Positions 8,570-16,376 of a DNA stretch of 16,376 nt are shown piece by piece. Made by a program: the position numbers and the translations under genes. Source of the stretch: an uncultured Clostridia bacterium (GTDB lineage: Bacteria; Bacillota; Clostridia; Lachnospirales; Lachnospiraceae); NCBI GenBank assembly GCA_947178015.1, contig CAMWWW010000011.1:1-16376 (forward strand), in the 5' to 3' direction. Below the pieces are notes generated by a model that was not told where the DNA came from, made no database searches, and was given only the letters and a program-made list of their open reading frames with translations. The first letter of the stretch is position 1; each line of letters starts with the position of its first letter.

Positions 8570-10325
8570 ACTCTATCCCCTCTGCGCAGTTTTCACTCCC
8601 AGAATATGGTAAATACAGCTTCTTAATCTCAAAATCACGGAGAAAGAAAAAAGGAACCTGCAACTTAACGCCCACTCCCGCCATCACCAACTCATATGTT
8701 TCTCTATAATATGCCATATAGGCATCTATCATTGGTTTTGGCGGCTGTGAAAAATCAACTGCCGTCTCAATCTCTTCTTCCTCACAGATCTCTGGTTGTT
8801 TTCCAAAGATCCATAAAAGCTGTTGGATTTTTCCCTCACTTTTTAAAAGCAGCTCCTCATATTCTGTCAAAAGCTGCTGCCGTTCCTTGTCTGCCCGCCC
8901 TAACTCCTGCTGACGCAGCTCAAGATGGCTGTAACGTTTATGTACTAAAGCCCTTTCCATTTGTTTCAAATATGTATGCTCCGCTTTTTTTAACTTGCTA
9001 TCTACCTGTTTAAGAGAACGATTCAGTCTCTTTAATGCTCGTTTTCTTTCACCTGCAAGATATCCCATACTACCCGCTGCCACGATAAACATATAGAAAA
9101 CAGCAGCAAGCCATGCCGCCCTTGCGGTATTCTTAGCCAAAACATCCGAACCGATCAACATGCCAAAGGATACTCCGATTATGCCTAGACCAGCGATGCC
9201 CTTTTTTAGAAGCAATAAAAAGCTCTGTCGCGTCATTCTGCTGCGCAGACTTTGTTCTACATCCATAAGCAGCGCCTCACTTTTTGTAAGCAGCTCCCTA
9301 AGCCCTATATCCATCTGTTCTTCTCGAAAAAGCGCCTCGGCACAATTACGCTTCTTGCGCGCAAGCTCGCGCAGCCCCTCTTCTGTCAGACGCTTTCCTG
9401 AAAGCTCCTCATATTCAAAATCCTCCCGTATTGGTTGATCCAAAAAGCTGCTGCCCGGATTCTTAGAAAGCGCCTTCAGACGCTGCACGGCACGAATATT
9501 CGCAAGCCGAAAGCCCGTCAGTGCAACCTCATTATCCTCCATCAAAAAAGAAAATCTTTGCATCTGGAAAGGAATCGTTCCCTCCACGCCCTGCGGCACA
9601 GTTTCCCTCTCTGGGATATCGCGCACATAATGTACCTTCTCCTCATAATCCCTGCGCTGCTTTTCCTGATAAAGCAATGTGGCGAGATATCTTCTCGTCC
9701 TCTCCATATCACCGATGTATTTTGATAGACTATCCTCATCCACACACGGTTTTAGTTGATACAAAAAGCCAGCGTCCAGCACCGCCTTTGGAAACTCATT
9801 GCAGGCTAGAATAAATGCGCTACATAAAACTTGAAAAAGCGTCTGTTCTGGAAGCTTAGGCTCTTCTTCTCCCACGTCAAAAAGAAGGTATCGGTAACGG
9901 CTGCTGCGGCTGTCAGCAAAGCCAGAATACAGAAACCCTTCTTCTGATGTATGAAAATACTGCCCGCAGCGCATCACCATGCAGCAGATAAGCTCCGGCA
10001 AGGTGCGTATTACTTGAAACCCTTGCTTTTTTCTTCCAAATTGTGCACATGCCTCCAAAAACGCTTCGATATACTGAAAATTATCTTCATAGTTCTCATA
10101 GGGATTCTCACATGCATAAACCTGCCGACAGTCCAAAAACAGCACGCGCCATTCTTCGATCATCCGCTTAAGCGGAAGGGAGGCAAGCACACGGCAAAGC
10201 ATGGAAGGCTCCTTTGGCTTCTCTATCAAAACGATCTCCCCAGAAGATTCCATATGCTGAAATAGATACAGCAGGCTGCTAAGCGGATATTGTTCCGAAT
10301 CCTCATAGACAATATACGTGATCAT
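8556..10325 (-). CDS. Coiled-coil protein with a central two-helix membrane hairpin (unknown function)
   Basis: No family was recognised in this 589-residue protein. Residues 1-215 form an alpha/beta-looking soluble region. Residues about 315-368 are charged and helical. Two hydrophobic segments at about 369-393 and 402-424 form a short hairpin with a loop of about 8-9 residues. Another strongly charged helical stretch follows (about 426-505), compatible with a coiled coil packing back on the first. A short C-terminal part (about 530-575) includes VPFFFLRDFEIKK. There is no signal peptide, so both ends should be cytoplasmic. The ATG overlaps the TGA of the tubulin-like gene (ATGA), and GGGAG lies about eleven bases upstream. 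The stop lies inside the start of the next gene. Such close coupling suggests that the product works in a fixed ratio with the tubulin-like protein, perhaps as its membrane tether; that role is inferred from context only. Confidence 0.9.
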   Translation of the reverse strand: MITYIVYEDSEQYPLSSLLYLFQHMESSGEIVLIEKPKEPSMLCRVLASLPLKRMIEEWRVLFLDCRQVYACENPYENYEDNFQYIEAFLEACAQFGRKKQGFQVIRTLPELICCMVMRCGQYFHTSEEGFLYSGFADSRSSRYRYLLFDVGEEEPKLPEQTLFQVLCSAFILACNEFPKAVLDAGFLYQLKPCVDEDSLSKYIGDMERTRRYLATLLYQEKQRRDYEEKVHYVRDIPERETVPQGVEGTIPFQMQRFSFLMEDNEVALTGFRLANIRAVQRLKALSKNPGSSFLDQPIREDFEYEELSGKRLTEEGLRELARKKRNCAEALFREEQMDIGLRELLTKSEALLMDVEQSLRSRMTRQSFLLLLKKGIAGLGIIGVSFGMLIGSDVLAKNTARAAWLAAVFYMFIVAAGSMGYLAGERKRALKRLNRSLKQVDSKLKKAEHTYLKQMERALVHKRYSHLELRQQELGRADKERQQLLTEYEELLLKSEGKIQQLLWIFGKQPEICEEEEIETAVDFSQPPKPMIDAYMAYYRETYELVMAGVGVKLQVPFFFLRDFEIKKLYLPYSGSENCAEGIEYEHK

Positions 10326-13300
10326 ACTATCTGCTGCTCCCTCTGACGTAATTCAAACCGCAACTCCTCCAGCACTAGCTGCTCGGAAGAGCTTGCCGGC
10401 TTATAGTCGTCCATAAGCTCCTTTGCCGCTCTTTCCTGCCTTCTTATATATTCTGTCACCCTTGCCTCATAACGTGCCTCAAAGATAGAAAAATACTCTG
10501 TCAGCAGCTCCGCCCACGCATGGACAAACGCCTTTATCTCCTTCCGCTGGCGTTCCCTTTGTCTGACTGTATTCATATAGGGAAGGAAAATGCTTCCTAT
10601 CAACTCTGTATGGTTATATCGTTCTATAAAAGCACTGTGCTCTCCGCCCTCCTGCGCTCCCAATTCCTTAAAAAAGACCTCAAATTCCTCTCTGCGCTCC
10701 CCATTGATGGCATCGCGCTCCTCTCTAAAATCTCTGAGTATCTCCATTACCTCTGCAAGATTTCCAAAATCCTCATGCTCAAACACAGCTTTAACAAGAC
10801 GGTACTTTCTATTCTCCGTCCTCACAATGCGCCCCATCAAGCAGCCATAGAGCAATGCCATCCACTCCTCCTGCTCACGCCTTCTTTGCAGCGTCCCGCT
10901 CATCTCCGGCAAAATCTCCGCCTTGTGCCAGCTTCTGTCCAGATGGGGCGTCAGAATCTGGCTGACATTCTGATTGAGATGCATCCGTCTTGTAATATCA
11001 TCATATGCCCTATAACAATCTCCGGCTGTCCCATCCTTCCCTTCCTCCTTAAAGGCATCCAAGTGATTGGCATGTACACCAAATAAGGATTGATAAAAAC
11101 AGATTGTGTACTTATCGATCGCCGCTGCCTCCGGCACACCATTTCTTCCCAAAAGCTCTGCCTCCACAATCTCCCTCTTCATTCCCTTTAATTCAAGCAG
11201 GCTTTTATGGAAATAGCTCTCCTTGATAATCTCTTTTTCCGGCACACCGGACACATTTAAAAATGGGGCAGAAAGCTTGTCCGCACAATAGTGGAGCATC
11301 CTCGCAATCTCAGGCCCCGCCGCAGCATCACTGCCATATTCAAAACGTACCTGCTTTTCCGCTGCTGATATAATATCAATATCATACGACTCTCCATATA
11401 CCTGCTGGAACTGTTCCTTCCATTCTTTCATTAAGCTCTCCCACGCTGCCGCCTTCGTCTCCCACTTCTCTGCCGCTCCAAACATATATGCAGATACACT
11501 GTCAAGCGCTCCATAATAGCTTGGCACATCCGCCTTCATTTGGAGATGCGCGCTTTCCAAATACTCCTTCTCATTACAGACCATCTTAACCCGCGTGCCC
11601 TCACAGTGCGTCAGCTCAGAAAGCACAATCTGAATTTTCTCATCCAGTTGGCTTAAACCCTTTCTATAACTGTCAAACATTTGCTCGTATGCCTTGCTAA
11701 GTCGTTCAATGCGCTCCAGTCCCTCCATATAGCAATAATACAACGCCTCATTTCTTACCTGCCTTGCAGGAATTCCAGAGATACCATTGACCTCTTCTAT
11801 CGTCTCAATCAAGTCGCGCTTACTGCCCGATTGTACACTTTCTTGTATGGTCAGCAGCTTATTCTTATCCACCTTAATCTCATTCTCCAGCGCCGTCATC
11901 TTCTGCCTCAATGTGCTTTGAGCATTGGCAAGAAAATATCTTACAGCGTTGGGATGCAGCACGCTGCCGGACAGACCATGCTGAAGCCAGTATTCTATAC
12001 TGTATGGCTCTTTCACCTCTTTTTTTAGAGAACGAAATCGAACGGCTTCGCTGGCAAGGCGCCTCTTCTCCTTTAACGTCTGCTCACACTGCCTGAGAAG
12101 CTCCGCATATTTTTTCATAAAAACATTCCGACAGCTATTTAAATGCCCTCGGCTAAAACTATCCGCAACCAGATTCTTAAAGCTTTTCTCCTTAAGCGTC
12201 CCCTGAAGAACCCTAAGACTTTTATACAGCACCGACATATCCCGCTCAATCGCCACATCCATCTGTTCTGTGACATATGTCTCAAGCTCAGCAAGATACA
12301 TCTCCCACGCAAGCTTTCCTTTCTCACGCCTCTCCAGACTATCCAAAATTCTCTGGGACAACGGCTTATCCGCAAGCCTCACCGTCTCTATATAAAATTC
12401 CCGCAGTGGCTTTACCGGCTCTGTCACAATTCCCTGTTTCTCCTGCCTAATGTGCTCCTCCACATAACGATAATATCTCGTATCATAATAAAACCAATCA
12501 TTCTCCATCGTATCCTTTGCCCAGCAAAGAGTTAAGTACTCCTTGACCAGCTCGTAAGGATACTGAAGCCTCGCCACGCCAATGCTGCCAAAATGCCGGT
12601 ACTTCTTCTCCTGTCCCATACTCAGCATAATCGTAAGATGCTTAAACTTATTGTCCTCCCATGCGGTATTTCGCTCATTAATCGGACTGACATAGGGAAG
12701 ATAAATACAATCTGCGATCATCTCCTTATACCCGTTCAGTGAGCGAAGCCCCTCCGCACTGCCGCAGTTATCATTAAATAGCCCAAAAAGAAAAGTAAAA
12801 TTATAAAGCGTCCCCTGAAACAGCTCATCCTCCGTCAGCCGAAGCGCATCCTTTCTCTCCACAGTCCCAATATTAGACTGAATAAAATAATCCAGCTCCT
12901 TCACCGCCGCGTATGCATTGGAATACAGGCTCATTCCCTCCACCTGATTGCCATTTCCATAATGCATCACAACATCTGGCATCATAAAAAAACCATTCAT
13001 ATTGTAGCCGTTCTGCGGGAAATTCTTTTTCAAATACCCTGCGAGCCAGACGGCAAAGGGCAGCAGAAGCCCCGATCCCGTCCCGCCTGCCAGAGAGCTG
13101 ACCAGAGCGATCCGCTGCGTCCTCGCCTCCGAATTCTGCTGCATATAATGAAGCTCAAAAATCGTTTTTTCCAGAGGCTTTAGCATCTCCTGCGCCATCG
13201 CATGTTCTAGGGCAAGCCGGGAGATGGCGCGAACCTGTCCTGCCCCATCCGTCAGCGTTTTATTCATAAATATGGTATTATCCGGGTACCACTCCTCTTT

Positions 13301-13534
13301 TGCAAAGGAATTCATCTTAAGGCATTGCTCCACTGTGATATTGTTAGAAATCCGTATGGTAAGCCCTGCAAAGCCATTTCGTTTTCTCTCCTGAAGCGCA
13401 TGTTCATCCGTATCGACCAAAATATATTTTATATTCGATGAAGCCATCCCGGACTCAGCCGCCTTCTTCTCCACCATACCGACAATCTCAGAGCCTATGC
13501 CTCCCAGCCCGATAATTAATGTTGGTGCCGTCAT
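10322..13534 (-). CDS. Tubulin/FtsZ-like GTPase with long helical C-terminal extension
   Basis: The N-terminal 340 or so residues match the bacterial 'tubulin-like' family (Pfam Tubulin_2, FtsZ-like). They contain the nucleotide-binding glycine loop GLGGIG at 9-14, DTDEHAL at 41-47 (compare NTDAQAL of FtsZ), the tubulin signature loop AGGTGSG at 149-155, the helix NAYAAVKELDYF at 206-217, and GSIGVARLQYP at 316-326. It should bind GTP in the cytoplasm and may polymerise. I could not see an FtsZ-type NxDxxD catalytic loop, so hydrolysis is uncertain. The remaining 700 or more residues are long, charged helices (for example 475-510 and 540-565) with no recognised domain, making the protein more than twice the size of FtsZ. 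The ATG overlaps the TGA of the vWA gene, with GGAGAGG ten bases upstream. A surface vWA partner and two membrane partners suggest a membrane-attached filament or scaffold; this is inference. Confidence 0.93.
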   Translation of the reverse strand: MTAPTLIIGLGGIGSEIVGMVEKKAAESGMASSNIKYILVDTDEHALQERKRNGFAGLTIRISNNITVEQCLKMNSFAKEEWYPDNTIFMNKTLTDGAGQVRAISRLALEHAMAQEMLKPLEKTIFELHYMQQNSEARTQRIALVSSLAGGTGSGLLLPFAVWLAGYLKKNFPQNGYNMNGFFMMPDVVMHYGNGNQVEGMSLYSNAYAAVKELDYFIQSNIGTVERKDALRLTEDELFQGTLYNFTFLFGLFNDNCGSAEGLRSLNGYKEMIADCIYLPYVSPINERNTAWEDNKFKHLTIMLSMGQEKKYRHFGSIGVARLQYPYELVKEYLTLCWAKDTMENDWFYYDTRYYRYVEEHIRQEKQGIVTEPVKPLREFYIETVRLADKPLSQRILDSLERREKGKLAWEMYLAELETYVTEQMDVAIERDMSVLYKSLRVLQGTLKEKSFKNLVADSFSRGHLNSCRNVFMKKYAELLRQCEQTLKEKRRLASEAVRFRSLKKEVKEPYSIEYWLQHGLSGSVLHPNAVRYFLANAQSTLRQKMTALENEIKVDKNKLLTIQESVQSGSKRDLIETIEEVNGISGIPARQVRNEALYYCYMEGLERIERLSKAYEQMFDSYRKGLSQLDEKIQIVLSELTHCEGTRVKMVCNEKEYLESAHLQMKADVPSYYGALDSVSAYMFGAAEKWETKAAAWESLMKEWKEQFQQVYGESYDIDIISAAEKQVRFEYGSDAAAGPEIARMLHYCADKLSAPFLNVSGVPEKEIIKESYFHKSLLELKGMKREIVEAELLGRNGVPEAAAIDKYTICFYQSLFGVHANHLDAFKEEGKDGTAGDCYRAYDDITRRMHLNQNVSQILTPHLDRSWHKAEILPEMSGTLQRRREQEEWMALLYGCLMGRIVRTENRKYRLVKAVFEHEDFGNLAEVMEILRDFREERDAINGERREEFEVFFKELGAQEGGEHSAFIERYNHTELIGSIFLPYMNTVRQRERQRKEIKAFVHAWAELLTEYFSIFEARYEARVTEYIRRQERAAKELMDDYKPASSSEQLVLEELRFELRQREQQIV

Positions 13535-16116
13535 CGTTTCTCATCCTCTCCTGTCATTCGATTTCCCTTAAATACAATCGTATTCCAGAGCCCAGCAGAA
13601 TCCATAAATTCAAATTGATCTGCCCTTGCCATAGCAGCATTTCCCCGGAAAATATATTTTCCATTAATACGAAAAGCATCCCTTCTTGAAAATACTGCCC
13701 AGTTTATCAGATAATACCTTCTGCCCTTTCTCCTTTTCTGAAGCTGTAGCTCCGGGCACTCAACCCCGTACATCTCCCTCTGTGTCTCCGACAACTGAAA
13801 CGTCATGCCCTTTGCCGGAAGCACAAGCTGGCGAAAACTCTGCAAAACACTCGGTTTCAGTCGTATGCCAAGCTCTGGATCGTTATTAAAGTACAGCACA
13901 CAGAAGAAAAATGGAGAGAAGCACCGCCCCGTCACCAGATTAAAGATCAGATACAACAAAAATAAAACCACCATCGCTGTGACAATATACAAGCATATTC
14001 TCAGTGCCAAAGGCGCCAAAATCACCGAAATCTCTCCTTTTAACACCGCTGTGCAAGGCACTCCCCTTCTTATGTAGGTGATCTCACTGTGAATCGGTAT
14101 CGTCTCCCTGCTATTATACAGCCAATAAATACCAAGCCCCAGCCTCTTTATCCATTGCAGCGCTCCGCCGGTTCGACTTAGATTCACATAACGGCATCCG
14201 CCTGCAAGCGTGTGAAAACGCAGCCTTTCAAACTCACTCTCAGGAAGCTCCTCCCCATTACAAGTGAGAGTATATGCAACCCCTCCCTGAATTACCTCTG
14301 TCCTACTATACCGTCTCCCCTCCGCAAGCTCCGCCTCAAGCTTCATCTCAAATGCCTTTAATTCTATGGCAATCTCCTGCTCTGCTCTGCTCTGTTCCTC
14401 CCCATCTGTCCGCCAGACCACAATTTTGCAGGTGACATCTCTATATGTATCAAAATCCTCCTTATTAACCAGATACGGATACAACACAAACTCATCCTTT
14501 GTCCCCTCCACCTGTCTAATCTCCACAGAAATACGAGATTCCTCCGATCTTTTCCGCCCTCTGTAATCCACCTCGCAGGTAATTTCCAGCTTATCTGCTG
14601 TGCTGTCTCTAAGCGCTATCCTTTTATTTCCCATATTCTCAGAAAGCTTTATGCGGATTGCCGACGCCTCTTTGCCCTTTATGCTGTTCAAATTCATTTT
14701 TTCATAATCAAAAAAATCTGGCACACCCAGCACCTGCACCACGAGTGGATATATTCTCTCCCTCACCTGAAAGCTCTTTGTAAGCCTTATTGGTTCTTCA
14801 AGTGCGGCGCCCTCCACCAGCGCAGTCAAGCTTATATCCTCAGGATAAACCACATCTAGAAACATCGTCTCCCCAAATTGACAGCTTCTCCCATTTACAC
14901 TCACAGCCAGCTCTCGCAAAAGCTGTGCGTCCACCGAAACCCGCTCGCCAGAATCAGGATTCACTGGAAAAACTCTCACCTCACAATCACCCTCAAGGAT
15001 CTCATTTCCCTCCACCAGCTTTCCATCCTGCATAACCTCAAACTCCACACCAAGATCAAGCTGATAATATACATTCACCGATTCATTCGCTCTCACGGTC
15101 AGTGTCTTCTGATAGATACTTCCCTCATGGATCGTGCTTTTACCGCCAAATGCCACCATCTCTCCCTGAATCTCCTTAATCTGAAGATTCCTTGCAAAAT
15201 CCAAATTTCCCCCGTAAGATGGCTCCTTTTCGCTGGAATAACTCTGAAAACTCTGTCGCCTTCTCGTGACAAGCCCCGTCTGCGCTCCAATTTCCTGCTC
15301 TAACATTGCCACCTGAGTCTTTAGGTTCTGATTTTCAGAGCCAACCTGCCGATTCTGAAAATATACGGTATCCCCCTCCGACTGCATCAGAACGATCAGC
15401 TCCTTCACAGGAGCATCCACGCGTATCTCCCCATTCGCTCCAAGCGTGAGGGAATTTCTTCTATAAATAGAATCCGTCGCCTCCAAAATCTGTGTAAAAA
15501 TACTGCCGCGCCGAGATCTGCCGCTCGTATCCGGCTCCACCTGTATCACCTTCCCGGCCACACTGGAATCAAGACTAAGCGTCTCCGGTGCCTCTGCAAT
15601 CGGGACATATAAAATCCCTACCTCTGTGCTTCCCCGCAGAACCTGATTCAGAGTCCTCTCCCAGATATCCTTATTCTCACTGTCTGTCAATATAATAATC
15701 CAACGCTCGCCCTCATAATTGCTAAGATGAGCAAGCGCGTTCTCCACCCCAGCATAGTAAGTATTGCCAAAGCTTTCCGAGGCTGTGTCGATGTCCTTGT
15801 CATCCGGTCCAGTGATCTCATAATAATGCACATTCTCCTGAGGTTGCGCCGCCTCACGATTTTTGTCCATCGGAAACAAATACAGCCTGTCCTCTTCCTC
15901 CATCAGCGCAGAAAGTGCGCGGACGGCATAGTCTGCCTCCACCCACCTTGTAATATAATTATCTGCATGGTCAAGCTCTTCTGTATCATTAAATGCCATA
16001 CTACCTGAATTATCATAAACAATATCAATTACTCGCTCCTCCGCCCGCACAGACCAGACATTTGACGGAAAAAAACCAAACAAGCACAGAAGAAGCGCTA
16101 TCAAAGCAACTCTCAT
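13531..16116 (-). CDS. Secreted/membrane-anchored von Willebrand A domain protein
   Basis: This 861-residue protein starts with a signal peptide (about 1-25, hydrophobic LIALLLCLFGFF, cleavage near VRA-EE). A vWA domain follows at about 28-200 with a complete MIDAS: DNSGS at 35-39, T119 in GNTYY, and D145 in LTDSEN. It should bind a divalent metal and a protein ligand outside the membrane. The middle (about 220-690) is beta-rich and not recognised. One membrane helix lies at about 705-728, followed by a basic tail of about 130 residues in the cytoplasm. Part of the tail (YYLINW...FRINGKYIFRG) faintly resembles the end of an FHA domain. I chose the ATG at 16116 because the signal peptide begins there and AAAGG and TAGGA lie just upstream. 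An in-frame GTG at 16161 has no ribosome binding site. It is the first gene of the coupled set, and its TGA overlaps the next ATG. Binding partners are unknown. Confidence 0.92.
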   Translation of the reverse strand: MRVALIALLLCLFGFFPSNVWSVRAEERVIDIVYDNSGSMAFNDTEELDHADNYITRWVEADYAVRALSALMEEEDRLYLFPMDKNREAAQPQENVHYYEITGPDDKDIDTASESFGNTYYAGVENALAHLSNYEGERWIIILTDSENKDIWERTLNQVLRGSTEVGILYVPIAEAPETLSLDSSVAGKVIQVEPDTSGRSRRGSIFTQILEATDSIYRRNSLTLGANGEIRVDAPVKELIVLMQSEGDTVYFQNRQVGSENQNLKTQVAMLEQEIGAQTGLVTRRRQSFQSYSSEKEPSYGGNLDFARNLQIKEIQGEMVAFGGKSTIHEGSIYQKTLTVRANESVNVYYQLDLGVEFEVMQDGKLVEGNEILEGDCEVRVFPVNPDSGERVSVDAQLLRELAVSVNGRSCQFGETMFLDVVYPEDISLTALVEGAALEEPIRLTKSFQVRERIYPLVVQVLGVPDFFDYEKMNLNSIKGKEASAIRIKLSENMGNKRIALRDSTADKLEITCEVDYRGRKRSEESRISVEIRQVEGTKDEFVLYPYLVNKEDFDTYRDVTCKIVVWRTDGEEQSRAEQEIAIELKAFEMKLEAELAEGRRYSRTEVIQGGVAYTLTCNGEELPESEFERLRFHTLAGGCRYVNLSRTGGALQWIKRLGLGIYWLYNSRETIPIHSEITYIRRGVPCTAVLKGEISVILAPLALRICLYIVTAMVVLFLLYLIFNLVTGRCFSPFFFCVLYFNNDPELGIRLKPSVLQSFRQLVLPAKGMTFQLSETQREMYGVECPELQLQKRRKGRRYYLINWAVFSRRDAFRINGKYIFRGNAAMARADQFEFMDSAGLWNTIVFKGNRMTGEDEKR

Positions 16117-16168
16117 ATATCCTACATTCCTTTCACTGAAAGCCTTACATAATCTTATCACAACCCAG

Positions 16169-16205
16169 AAAAAAAGTACAGAAAGAAATCAGATTGCACT
16201 CTGTA
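16169..16205 (-). other. Weak stem-loop followed by seven T in the leader of the vWA gene
   Basis: On the minus strand TACAGA (16205-16200) can pair with TCTGTA (16182-16177) across a 17-base loop, and CTTTTTTT follows (16176-16169). The arrangement is that of a terminator or attenuator, but the stem is only six pairs. It lies between the candidate promoter and the vWA start, so it could end the upstream gene or tune entry into the operon. It may also be chance in AT-rich DNA. Confidence 0.2.
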
Positions 16206-16213
16206 TTTAAGAC

Positions 16214-16243
16214 TATATAATTATCTAGTGAATCTTTTTACAA
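16214..16243 (-). promoter_or_regulatory. Candidate sigma-A promoter for the operon
   Basis: On the minus strand TTGTAA (16243-16238) and TATATA (16219-16214) are separated by 18 bases, about 100 bases upstream of the vWA start. A TATAAT is also present a little further upstream (16251-16246), without a good -35 at normal spacing. The surrounding 16117-16259 region is AT-rich and has no gene. The position fits an operon promoter, but AT-rich DNA gives such matches easily. Confidence 0.3.
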
Positions 16244-16259
16244 TTATACAAACATCCGC

Positions 16260-16376
16260 TTACAACTTTTTTATACAGAATAAGTTTTTGTAAGAGTTAC
16301 TTACATAATCATTTTCGAGAAAGGTCCGCGCAGAGAATCGCCTATAGTCCTCCGTCACCCCGCTCCCGCTTAGTGA
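16260..16376 (-). CDS. Possible C-terminal end of a gene entering from the right edge
   Basis: A minus-strand frame is open from the window edge to a TAA at 16262-16260, giving 38 residues that include GVTEDYRRFSARTF and end NLFCIKKL. The other two minus frames are closed early. The first 55 bases are much richer in G+C than the AT-rich DNA that follows, as expected where coding DNA ends. No family was recognised. It would be the gene upstream of the vWA operon, in the same direction. The support is an open frame and composition only. Confidence 0.35.
   Translation of the reverse strand, partial: SLSGSGVTEDYRRFSARTFLENDYVSNSYKNLFCIKKL
16289..16305. repeat. Perfect inverted repeat TGTAAG-N5-CTTACA (operator-like)
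   Basis: The 17-base element reads TGTAAG, AGTTA, CTTACA on the plus strand, a perfect six-base palindrome. A third copy of the half-site, CTTACA on plus, occurs at 16259-16264. The size and spacing are typical of binding sites of dimeric winged-helix or TetR-like repressors. It lies inside the possible partial gene at the right edge, so it could equally be coding sequence. No regulator gene is in the window. Confidence 0.3.

Noticed and set aside
10520..11086. Plus-strand open frame of 188 codons inside the tubulin-like gene
   Set aside because: It is antisense to the well-supported coupled gene and shows no recognisable domain; its composition is that of a complementary-strand shadow.
5663..16116. 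Calling the four-gene set a phage defence system
   Set aside because: DUF1998-like and helicase-like features occur in DISARM and Druantia, but no nuclease, methylase or mobile-element context is present and the locus is joined to housekeeping genes; the claim would outrun the evidence.
16117..16161. GTG start at 16161 for the vWA gene, adding 15 residues
   Set aside because: There is no purine-rich site before the GTG, the added residues are not part of a signal peptide, and the ATG at 16116 begins a normal signal peptide with AAAGG and TAGGA upstream.
1..16376. CRISPR arrays, rRNA, tRNA genes, insertion sequences or integration sites
   Set aside because: I saw no regularly spaced repeats, clover-leaf or rRNA-like sequence, transposase motif or flanking direct repeats by eye.

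Overview
The window looks like chromosomal DNA from a Clostridia-class Firmicute, most probably Lachnospiraceae. The reasons are middling G+C, strong AGGAGG-type ribosome binding sites, a TTG-started mfd, the classic Firmicute order pth then mfd, and a preceding tubulin-like/von Willebrand A gene set. No rRNA, tRNA, CRISPR array, insertion sequence or phage gene was seen. The assignment below class level is a judgement from style, not from a search.

Every complete gene lies on the minus strand, so transcription runs from right to left. From the right edge there is a short open frame that enters from outside the window (a possible C-terminus). It is followed by about 140 bases of AT-rich non-coding DNA with a possible promoter. 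Then come four tightly coupled genes: (1) a secreted or membrane-anchored von Willebrand A (vWA) protein with an intact metal-binding MIDAS; (2) a 1070-residue protein with a tubulin/FtsZ-type nucleotide-binding head (GGTGSG) and a very long helical tail; (3) a 589-residue coiled-coil protein with a central two-helix membrane hairpin; (4) a 968-residue protein with an N-terminal multi-pass membrane part and a large soluble part that reads like an inactivated superfamily-2 helicase of the MrfA/YprA (DUF1998) kind. Genes 1-2 and 2-3 overlap by 4 bases (ATGA) and genes 3-4 by 14 bases.

The series continues with pth (peptidyl-tRNA hydrolase), whose ribosome binding site overlaps the stop codon of gene 4, then mfd (transcription-repair coupling factor), then a beta-lactamase-fold serine hydrolase. 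A strong hairpin follows the last gene. The left 238 bases hold that hairpin and perhaps the end of a plus-strand gene.

The four coupled genes are the part worth attention. They combine a surface metal-dependent adhesion domain, a cytoplasmic GTP-dependent polymer candidate and two membrane proteins. This suggests a membrane-associated cytoskeletal or membrane-remodelling machine attached to an otherwise housekeeping operon. Tubulin-like proteins beside vWA proteins have been predicted before to act in membrane remodelling. The helicase-like nature of gene 4 is my own reading and is the least certain and most interesting claim.
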